A stretch of 10,875 nt of DNA from Asterionellopsis glacialis (lineage: Eukaryota > Bacillariophyta > Plagiogrammaphyceae > Rhaphoneidales > Asterionellopsidaceae), in contig WKLE02006053.1 in assembly GCA_014885115.2 (NCBI GenBank), positions 1 through 10,875 on the forward strand, written 5' to 3'. The notes below the pieces were generated by a model. It saw nothing but the letters and a program-made list of their open reading frames with translations, was not told where the DNA came from and made no database searches. The position numbers were made by a program, and so were the translations under genes. Within the stretch, counting starts at the first letter, position 1; every line of letters starts with the position of its first letter. Below, one piece after another: positions 1 to 6,471 of this stretch.

Positions 1-7
1 TAGTAGC

Positions 8-66
8 GAAATGACGCTAACCGGTTAGATTCATTTGCTAAAACGCTAACCCGTTAGCGTCATTTC
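8..66. repeat. Nested inverted repeat at left edge of window
   Basis: The 14-mer GAAATGACGCTAAC at 8-21 is matched exactly by its reverse complement GTTAGCGTCATTTC at 53-66. Inside lie a perfect 12-bp palindrome, CTAACCGGTTAG (17-28), and a second stem, CGCTAAC/GTTAGCG with a 2-nt loop (44-59). The two halves also read as near-direct repeats: ACGCTAACCGGTTAG at 14-28 and ACGCTAACCCGTTAG at 43-57 differ at one base. The structure could be a small foldback element or the edge of a longer repeat cut by the window. No coding potential was seen. The repeat is directly visible; its nature is unknown. Confidence 0.8.
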
Positions 67-117
67 TCCACATGGATATTCTATTCTCGTTTTCTTTTAG
101 AGAGTAGAAATTACATG

Positions 118-300
118 TACCTGGTAGCCGGCTGCAAGCCGATCTACAGGTACCTGCACTTGTACTGTCTGTCACTTTAACGTCTCTTGGTGGCAGGTAG
201 CATTAATACCAGGCAACTAACTGTCTAGGACGTCTAGGTCTACCAGGTAACTGCACCTGGTATCCTGTTAGTACCTCTGGTACATAATTACCGGTACAGT
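118..300. repeat. CCTGGTA/GGTACC motif cluster with imperfect hairpin
   Basis: A run of short motifs related to TACCTGGTA and its complement occurs here: TACCTGGTA at 118-126, GGTACC at 149-154, TACCAGG at 241-247, ACCTGGTA at 255-262, and further CTGGTA and CCGGTAC copies up to about 298. The segment 118-152 can fold: TACCTG pairs with CAGGTA and CGGCT with AGCCG, with a 3-nt loop and an internal mismatch. The same motif family recurs at 4216-4238, 6061-6066 and 10499-10811, always outside genes. This looks like dispersed noncoding repeat sequence, not one regulatory site. Confidence 0.6.
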
Positions 301-541
301 ACATCAATATTTCTTCGTAGCCCCTGACATCACTGCGACAGTTGAAATTTTTTTTGGACTGTCGTGATTCGTTCTGGTCGTACGAAACGCTTGAAAGAAA
401 CGTGACAGTACTGTATTTCTACGGCAGTCCTCTCTAGTCACACACATTACTAAGACCTACTTTTTTATGCTTGGCGTACATGCAATGGGCACGTTTAGAC
501 CGTTCCAAAAAATCTAGCCCCATGTTCGCACACAGGTGACA
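301..541 (+). promoter_or_regulatory. Upstream region / 5' leader of the TPR-DUF6824 gene
   Basis: This is the stretch directly before the start codon at 542. No gene is supported in it. Visible elements are a T-run near 350-356, a 10-bp palindrome ACAGTACTGT at 405-414, and a five-codon upstream ORF at 522-539 (ATG to TGA) that ends two bases before the main ATG. A stop in the main frame (TAG, 515-517) rules out a longer N-terminal extension without splicing. No TATA box or initiator can be called with confidence. The promoter role is inferred from position only. Confidence 0.4.
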
Positions 542-2164
542 ATGAGCAGCAGTAGTAAAAACCAACTTCCAGTGGCTATTTCACACGATAACATTGGATC
601 AGTGTTATTTAGCAAGAAGAACTATGACGCTTCATTAGGAGAGTATCGCAAGAGTCTTTCCATCCGAACAGCTGCGTTCGGTTCACAACATCCAGACGTG
701 GCAACCTGCCATGGACAAATCGGTCGGGTGCTAGAAGCCAAAGGTGACTATGACGCAGCTTTGGTAGAGTTCCGTAAGGAACGGGGGATTCTTTATGAAA
801 CTGAACCGAAACACAATTTTCTAAAATTGGCAGAGTGTCACGACAAAATTGGCTCTATCTTGCAAGCTAAAGGTTTGCTTGATGAGGCATTAGAGGAGTT
901 CCAAGCAGCCTTATCTATCCGAGAGTCTTCTATTCAAACTACCAGGGCAGAAACCAATAAACCACAGCAAAAGTCACCATCGCCACCACCATCTCCATCT
1001 TCTGTCACAGAATCCCCACACAGAAAGAGGAAAACGGCAACAACGGCAACGAGCAAAGCTAAGTCTTCTTCACCTAAATCAAAACGAAGAGCATTGCCCC
1101 TGCCAACCAAGAAAATAAACATCACTTCTTCAAAAGGAGTTGAGGTTCCACCGGAAAAGATAGTTGAAGAGATGATGGGAATTAAGAAAGGAAAACAAAA
1201 ACTTTACGATGTTCTAGAAAATAAATCCAAAGAAGGTCGCCTCGAAATATTGGAAATGATCGAGAGAAAGAATACACACGCTGATAAAGAACACGTGAAT
1301 ATTGTAAACTCTCAAGATGTCAAATTTGAACGAGGGGCCGGTAGTATCAGTCATCCAGGGAATCGCGAATACCTAGGTTTAGTAAAAAAGAACAGAGGAA
1401 AGTACCAAAATAGCAAGGCTACTATTGACGAGAAGAACGATCTTACGATGAAAATTATTTCGCAAGTACACGAATATGGAGGGCGTTTTCTGACTCAAGA
1501 TGAAGAGGACCGCGACGGCAAGTGCAGTCGGTGGTACATATGTCCTCCAAAGATCGTGCGGAGAAAGGTTATGCAAGCGCTTCGCGAGAAACCAAGAGAC
1601 GATAAGTTGAAAATCGAAAAGAAATTACCACCACAGGAGCCTGATCAGGAAGCCATACCACTTGATGCACTTGCAGCAATGGCCTCTCGCCGACGCTCAT
1701 TTATTCGGGGTCGTCCTGCTCGTGCGAGTAAGGAAAAAGAATATGCCAAGGAAATCAGAGATGCTGATGTACGATGTGAACGGGGAAGTGGAGGAAATAA
1801 CCACCCGGGCAACAGGGAATATTTGAAGCTTGTGAAGACTCTTAGAGAGTCCTATCAGGAATTGCCAATAAGGTCCAAAACGGCCAAACATAAAATTGCC
1901 ATGGCAATCGTCGAAAAAATTGAAGATAACGGAGGAAGGTTTGTAGAGCTAGAGGATGCATTTGGGAAAGAACACCCAAAGCGGTATTACATTCTATCGA
2001 GAGGAGACGCAAGGGATAAAGTAGCCCAGGCACTTAGAAATAAGCTGAAGACATCCCAGCGTACTGCTATAACCGAAGATAAAAAACTCAGATCGCCTGC
2101 AGACGATTTGAAGCGAGAAGCAGATAGTGTTGTAATGGAAGCCACGCAAAAAACTTCAACATAG
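542..2164 (+). CDS. TPR protein with two DUF6824 domains
   Basis: The protein has 540 residues. The start is ATG 542, with A at -3; an in-frame GTG six bases upstream is not a plausible eukaryotic start. Residues ~8-130 hold about three tetratricopeptide repeats of kinesin-light-chain type (for example HPDVATCHGQIGRVLEAKGDYDAALVEF would be the consensus unit; helical pairs recur near 10-43, 50-85 and 97-130), a fold that binds protein partners. Residues ~140-185 are a Ser/Pro/Lys-rich linker with basic patches HRKRK (160-164) and KSKRR (179-183), possible nuclear localisation signals. Two copies of a domain I recognise as DUF6824 follow, at ~259-350 and ~409-501. Each has E-R-G, HPGNREY, a Tyr in a KY/SYQ segment, GGRF, a WYI/YYI strand and a final K-V-x-QALR helix. 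The domain function is unknown to me. Inference: an adaptor, perhaps nuclear. No intron is needed. The gene converges on the SEC14-like gene. Confidence 0.85.
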   Translation: MSSSSKNQLPVAISHDNIGSVLFSKKNYDASLGEYRKSLSIRTAAFGSQHPDVATCHGQIGRVLEAKGDYDAALVEFRKERGILYETEPKHNFLKLAECHDKIGSILQAKGLLDEALEEFQAALSIRESSIQTTRAETNKPQQKSPSPPPSPSSVTESPHRKRKTATTATSKAKSSSPKSKRRALPLPTKKINITSSKGVEVPPEKIVEEMMGIKKGKQKLYDVLENKSKEGRLEILEMIERKNTHADKEHVNIVNSQDVKFERGAGSISHPGNREYLGLVKKNRGKYQNSKATIDEKNDLTMKIISQVHEYGGRFLTQDEEDRDGKCSRWYICPPKIVRRKVMQALREKPRDDKLKIEKKLPPQEPDQEAIPLDALAAMASRRRSFIRGRPARASKEKEYAKEIRDADVRCERGSGGNNHPGNREYLKLVKTLRESYQELPIRSKTAKHKIAMAIVEKIEDNGGRFVELEDAFGKEHPKRYYILSRGDARDKVAQALRNKLKTSQRTAITEDKKLRSPADDLKREADSVVMEATQKTST

Positions 2165-2741
2165 GTCCTGCGTTTCACAAATATTGGACGCAACTGGAAT
2201 GTCTATCTAGAAAGCATTGCGATTCGTATTATTCCTACTTTGAGTATCATGTGTTATAGATGGAGTTTTTAAGGTACTAGAGGAATTCAGATTCCAAGTA
2301 TTATGCTCGTGAGAGAACATTCTCAGAATGAATTTAAAAAGTTGAAATATAGTCACATTATACAAATAATGTTCTATTACCTGAAGACGGAAGTCATGAC
2401 TTCTTCGACAATCCTGGTAATTTCATTGCAAAGCAAGCATGATATATACCAAATATGACAAAGCGCTCAACTGCTAACAAAGAGCTTGGATACATGGTGC
2501 AGTGGGCCAATTAGAAAAAGCCGGGTCATAGGGCATTGCGTATCAAAATCCAATAGGCATTCTCCATCGGCTATGCTCCCACTGCGAACAAAACAAAGTA
2601 AAGGCAAAGCTTTGCGAATAATGTGTTAATCTTAAAATAACACTGTTTAATCTCCGTACCTATTTGCTACATGCCGCCATATTACTCGCCCACTCGATTG
2701 GGCGTTGGGTAGGTGTCTGTTTGTTAATGCCTATTTGGTGG
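2165..2741. other. Convergent intergenic gap (3' ends of two genes)
   Basis: This 577-nt gap lies between two converging genes and should hold both 3' UTRs and polyadenylation sites. No coding region is supported. It contains a perfect 14-bp palindrome (2390-2403) and a small inverted repeat, CGCCCA/TGGGCG with a 6-nt loop, at 2687-2704, just past the stop of the minus-strand gene. Nothing else recognisable was seen. Confidence 0.6.
2390..2403. repeat. Perfect 14-bp palindrome
   Basis: GAAGTCATGACTTC equals its own reverse complement. It is loosely flanked by ATTACC (2376-2381) and GGTAAT (2416-2421), so a longer imperfect foldback is possible. It lies in the 3' gap between converging genes. 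Its function is unknown and it may be chance. Confidence 0.55.
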
Positions 2742-3847
2742 TCAACATAGAGCTGCAATGCAGCTAGTCTCTCTAGAAGCTTCTTTCTCTCTTTGAAGAT
2801 TTAGCCAGTTATAAAAGTATTTAAATGTCAACTTCCCACCAATCGTTGCAGGTACTCCTGCTGTCCTTAATCCATACCTTTGCAGGGAATTCGCATCATT
2901 ATAAAAAACAAGTCTCAATCGAATTTTTTTACCCATGAGATGCTTGAGGACTGGAAGTGCGACTTGAATCGGCATCGCCCATAATCGTGGCGTCGGGTAA
3001 TGCATAGCACGTAATTCAAATGGTACACATTCACGTATTAGCCGGAAGCTTTTTTTGGCATGAATCCTGTCAAAGTTCTTGAAGCCATATCCTCTCATAC
3101 AGCATATTCCCACTAATCCACCTGCCTGAGTAGTTGTGTTTTCGGAAGCCACTTGCAACAAGTAAAAAGCACACCGGAGCAATGAATATATACCAACCTC
3201 ACTTGGAATAGCGAGACCCGGTTGGCAATACATCACTGAACGCCCATTCTCATCATTAGGAAGAAGTTGAATAGCACCAATATGTAGCGTTTCGAAATCA
3301 TCATGGATAGCACCATCAATTTTCATAGGAAGGAAACACTTGTCACCAAAGAGTTCCTTCCTCGTGGTCCAGTAATCCACCAAACAACGGGCAGCTTTCT
3401 ATGATAAAAGAATGAGGATAGATTGCAATAAAAAACATCAAGTTGGCCATTAAAAAATCCATTATTGCATCGGACCATAACATATAAAATTATTGAACAG
3501 TCACAACAGTTACAATGATTACACGTCTATTTTGAAAATAAAAAACTTACTTTAGCATCGAATTGGCGACCACGAAGAAATTTCAGAGAGTTTGTTTCTT
3601 TTTCTACTAAGTCCGGCACTCGAAGAAGAGCTTGGAGATAATCAATCTTTTCATCGACTGGAATTTTAAGAAGCTCCATCCCAAGATTTCGGATGCCTGA
3701 CTCTATCAAATCGTCTGTCTCTTCGATACTGTTTCCAACACGCAAGTCCTGTTCAATCTGATCCTTTTCTTCTTCTGTAAGGGCCGCTACCTCCATTTCT
3801 GCTTCAACATCTGATATTGCGGGCGCTGAGTAGGAGAAGCTCGCCAT
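2742..3847 (-). CDS. CRAL-TRIO (SEC14-like) lipid-binding domain protein, two exons
   Basis: Two exons on the minus strand, 3847-3551 and 3398-2742, give 317 residues. The donor (GCTAAA|GTAAGT) and acceptor (TTTTATCATAG|AAAGCT) are canonical and phase 0, joining ...FDAK to KAARCLVDYW. That join restores the continuous CRAL-TRIO N-terminal helix pattern FLRGRQFDAKKA. Residues 1-55 are an acidic lead; ~57-115 are the CRAL-TRIO N-terminal helical part; ~120-300 are the lipid-binding fold, with TQAGGLVGI (189-197), FDRIHAKK, the H-Y-P segment after the C-x-P-F-E motif, and YGL...VPATIGG near 274-287, the typical end of the domain. Family members bind or transfer hydrophobic ligands such as phosphoinositides or retinoids; the ligand here is not predictable. 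There is no signal peptide or TM segment, so it is probably cytosolic or at membrane surfaces. ATG 3847 has A at -3 and G at +4. The protein ends in CIAALC, which is not a standard prenylation box. Confidence 0.85.
3399..3550 (-). other. Intron of the CRAL-TRIO gene (152 nt)
   Basis: The intron begins GTAAGT at 3550 and ends CATAG at 3399. It is AT-rich and phase 0. If it were retained, translation would add VSFLFSK and stop at 3527-3529, so splicing is required for the lipid-binding half. The two flanking reading frames fit together as one CRAL-TRIO protein, which is the main support. Confidence 0.9.
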
Positions 3848-4358
3848 ATTAGAAAAGTAGACACAGCGCGAAACATGATAAGATGATGTGTCTCGCTTGG
3901 GTTGGCGATGTTGAGACCTGTTTTTGGTGTCGATAGAGCTGGTTGAGATGATGCTGATAGATACTTCTTTTCCAAGCCGTGGTATTGTAAAATCTAGCCA
4001 ATGGGAGGAGTCAAATCCAAACTTTACATACGGAGCTTTTCGGACTTTCCGAAGAATTCATTAAGGATTCCTCGGAAAGACCGTTCTCTTCTAGATTTCA
4101 GTATTCTCAGTATTATCTCGTCACAAAGCGAGCGCGAGGACATTTCTTTAAATAAAAAACCGAAAAAAAGTAGGACTTTCAAACTTGTGTGATGACATCG
4201 AATGGAATTCCATAGGGTACCAGTACCTGGTATCTGGTAACACATTACAAACCAGCAACCCCAGGAGAAAGGTACTGCAAAATTAACACCTAACAAAATG
4301 AACATAAAAAATAGTTGCACAAACTTAGTAAAAATTAGCGATTAGAGATTATCTTGTT
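3848..4358 (-). promoter_or_regulatory. Gap between SEC14-like gene start and zinc-finger gene end
   Basis: This 511-nt stretch should hold the promoter and 5' leader of the CRAL-TRIO gene and the 3' UTR of the upstream minus-strand gene. An ATG at 3876 (minus) opens a 29-codon frame that overlaps the main start and ends at 3787. Near 4202-4238 is a repeat patch described separately. An open frame of about 93 codons on the minus strand (from an ATG near 4305 to 4024) runs through this patch and shows no recognisable protein, so I do not call it a gene. No core promoter motif was recognised. Confidence 0.45.
4202..4238. repeat. Palindromic patch ATGGAATTCCAT + GGTACC/CTGGTA motifs
   Basis: ATGGAATTCCAT (4202-4213) is a perfect 12-bp palindrome. 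It is followed at once by GGTACC (4216-4221), CAGTACC and two CTGGTA copies ending near 4238. It belongs to the same motif family seen at 118-300 and 10499-10811. It lies downstream of one gene and upstream of the next, outside coding sequence. Confidence 0.6.
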
Positions 4359-5759
4359 CTACTCCTGTACTGTACATGTTGCTTTCTTTGTCTTGTGTTT
4401 GTTATATTTACAGAAATTTTCGTGCTGAAGCTGTGCACGACGCTCCCGAAAGCTTTTTTTACAATAGTCACACAAGAAGAAATACTCGTTAGCTATCCCG
4501 GAATCTCCTCCTCCTGTCTTCTCACAATCAATTTTAGATTTGACTGGTATAAATTCTTGCAAATGCTTTCCTTTGTCAGTGTCAGTATTGTATACTAATC
4601 CACAAATCTTACAGGACCCAAAGTTGGTAGATACCGCTTCGCCACTAGATCTATAGGGAGCCCTATCCTGCATACAAGATGCTGATGATTCATCAGCGGA
4701 TTTCGATACTTCATTTGTCTGTGATTTTTGTTGTTTCAAGTACCAATCTGGTTGAATGTTGGCATGCAAACCAGTGTGTTTGGCACGTATGTGATCTTCC
4801 AAGCCTTGAGTATGAGCAAAAATTCTTTGAATCCCAATAGACTCACAAAACTTGCACACAATATCAGCACTATCACTACCGCCGCTGCCTTCGCTACGCT
4901 TTCTCTTTTTACCGTCATCATGAGCACATTTCATATGATTTTTCAATGACCTTTCCTCGCGAAACGATTTTATACATTGTGGACAAGAAAATGGCTTTTC
5001 TTCATTCTCTACCGCTTTTCTGAGTAAGGTACTGTGTTGCCATGGAAGACACGTTGCGACCTGTTGCATATCAGTATTATCATTGTCGTTTTTCGCCCTA
5101 CCAAACGTAAATGTTTCACTCCCATCTACACGTGGCGCAAAACTTTTACCAGTTTGATGTCGTCTATGTTGATATTCTGCTTGACCATCTATTATTGGAG
5201 GTGGCCGAAAATTATTTCGTTCTAAAAGGACTAATCCGTGTTGGGTAGCTGCATCTTGAGTATTCCATCTTTCATATTGACCCTTGGCAAGTGTTAAATG
5301 TAAAATACCACCAGATCTGTGGAGCCAATGATTGGCGACAACATACAGAAAATGTGATATAAAACGTGAATGCAATTGAGCATCTTCAATCCCTAAATGT
5401 GGATGATTAAAAATTACATGATGTGACCTCCACTCGTCTCCTCGTTTCTCATCTAATGCATTCACACTATGATGAACCGAAACATCTAATAACCCGCCCC
5501 CATGCTTGTTGTTTTTGTGATGCGCTAATCCTTTCAGTCGACGAAGAATGCTATTGGAATTTTTATATTTTTGTAGCAACTCTGTAGAATCATCAATTCC
5601 GGTTGCAATTAATTTTTGCCGTCGTTTCCTTTTGTCGTCACCATTATTATTATTTTCGGACAGATACCTAGCAAGGTCCAAGGAGTACGAAAAGTCTCCA
5701 TCGCCTAGAGTCAAGTATATAATCTGTTCTTCGTTTCCAATGTCACGATTAGATTTCAT
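4359..5759 (-). CDS. DUF2431/BMT5-like methyltransferase domain fused to C2H2 zinc fingers
   Basis: One exon, 466 residues, ATG 5759 with A at -3. Residues ~14-220 match the DUF2431 (25S rRNA uridine-N3-methyltransferase BMT5-like) Rossmann domain: GDGDFSYSLDLA (19-30) is the glycine-rich SAM-site loop, FNHPHLG (117-123) the family FNFPHxG motif, LTLAKGQYERW (155-165) the late strand and turn, and a final ESFxF-like strand (SETFTFG). Fingers follow. ZnF1 has C259, C262, H275, H280. ZnF2 has C302, C305, H323, H328 with a long 17-residue loop. A degenerate pair has C383, C386, H399 and possibly C412. A C2HC finger has C430, C433, H446, C450. Basic KKRKR lies at 284-288. In yeast Bmt5 the domain makes m3U in 25S rRNA; the substrate here is unknown. 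Inference: a nuclear or nucleolar nucleic-acid-modifying enzyme whose fingers choose the target. Loss of catalysis cannot be excluded. Confidence 0.82.
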   Translation of the reverse strand: MKSNRDIGNEEQIIYLTLGDGDFSYSLDLARYLSENNNNGDDKRKRRQKLIATGIDDSTELLQKYKNSNSILRRLKGLAHHKNNKHGGGLLDVSVHHSVNALDEKRGDEWRSHHVIFNHPHLGIEDAQLHSRFISHFLYVVANHWLHRSGGILHLTLAKGQYERWNTQDAATQHGLVLLERNNFRPPPIIDGQAEYQHRRHQTGKSFAPRVDGSETFTFGRAKNDNDNTDMQQVATCLPWQHSTLLRKAVENEEKPFSCPQCIKSFREERSLKNHMKCAHDDGKKRKRSEGSGGSDSADIVCKFCESIGIQRIFAHTQGLEDHIRAKHTGLHANIQPDWYLKQQKSQTNEVSKSADESSASCMQDRAPYRSSGEAVSTNFGSCKICGLVYNTDTDKGKHLQEFIPVKSKIDCEKTGGGDSGIANEYFFLCDYCKKSFRERRAQLQHENFCKYNKHKTKKATCTVQE

Positions 5760-6471
5760 GTTGTCTAAAAAAAATAGTACTTTAGATCTCGAATCAACGT
5801 CGTGTGTCTAAGCTGTCAAATCAGAAGACAGTCTGGTGAATGGCGAACACAGATATGATGGCGATCGCTCTCAGCCTCATTTTTTCTGCGACAGAAAGGA
5901 CAAAGCTTGGATGGAGGGATCTGAGGTGGGGATCGATAGGACTATATGAATAGGAGTGTTCAAGGACAGAGTGATTAGATTTCTTCGTCTACCAGACCAC
6001 GTAGAGTTGTACATAGACGACCGTTAGACAAAAACTTTTCTGCATTCTTTCAGAATAAAAGGTACCTGTACTAATATACTCAAATGCACTACCAAGTTGT
6101 ATGGAGTATGCCTTTTTATAATTTTTGGACGTACATATGATATCTAACTGCTTAATTATCGAAAGAAAGAACATACCTGCATCATCAGATACTTAAAAAT
6201 AATCTATTTCAGGTGTTCTTATGATATTATGTAGGACCTACAGGTAGCTAGGTCCTACTACTTAACAGTACCTTGTATGTGTTAATCGTAGATTCACATG
6301 CAAGCACCTCAGCAGCCACAAATGGGGGACGAAAGTAGTAAGACCTCTAGTGGGACCCTATAGAGAGAAAGGCGAGGAAAATTTTCGAAAGAGTCCCGTA
6401 TTGAACGACAAGGTTGTCTTCGGAGATCACACCTTCCTACTGCGTAAGTGTCGGTAAAGGCCTGGGCAACA
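5760..6471. promoter_or_regulatory. Divergent promoter region
   Basis: This 712-nt gap separates divergent genes and must hold both promoters and leaders. Visible elements are GCGATCGC (5861-5868), GGTACC (6061-6066), a strong hairpin at 6231-6258 and a 13-codon upstream ORF at 6322-6363 ahead of the plus-strand gene. A 37-codon open frame at 5840-5953 (+) has a short hydrophobic start but no recognisable product and is not called. A stop (TAA 6445-6447) in frame with the plus-strand gene shows the N-terminus does not extend upstream without splicing. Confidence 0.5.
6231..6258. repeat. Hairpin with perfect 10-bp stem
   Basis: GTAGGACCTA (6231-6240) and TAGGTCCTAC (6249-6258) are exact reverse complements around the 8-nt loop CAGGTAGC. 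It lies 214 bp before the ATG of the membrane-protein gene, so it could be a promoter operator-like site, a leader hairpin or a miniature repeat. The pairing is directly visible; a role is not shown. Confidence 0.75.

Noticed and set aside
934..1125. Hydrophobic minus-strand open frame inside the TPR gene
   Set aside because: It is antisense to the Ser/Pro/Lys-rich linker. The Leu/Val/Phe richness follows from the opposite strand's composition.
2687..2704. CGCCCA/TGGGCG hairpin after the SEC14-like stop codon as a terminator
   Set aside because: Hairpin-type termination is bacterial. This is a eukaryotic gene, the stem is only 6 bp and no T-run follows, so it is left as a minor inverted repeat.
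2742..2759. C-terminal CIAALC of the SEC14-like protein as a prenylation signal
   Set aside because: A CaaX box needs Cys four residues from the end. Here Cys is the last and sixth-last residue, so it does not fit.
4024..4305. Minus-strand open frame of about 93 codons with a hydrophobic start, between the zinc-finger and SEC14-like genes
   Set aside because: It runs through the repeat patch, has no recognisable motif, and its position fits the promoter and leader of the SEC14-like gene. A longer version would need a GTG start.
5840..5953. 37-codon plus-strand ORF with a short hydrophobic N-terminus in the divergent promoter
   Set aside because: It is too short, has no recognisable product, and lies where leader and promoter sequence are expected. 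It could be a leader ORF but nothing supports expression.
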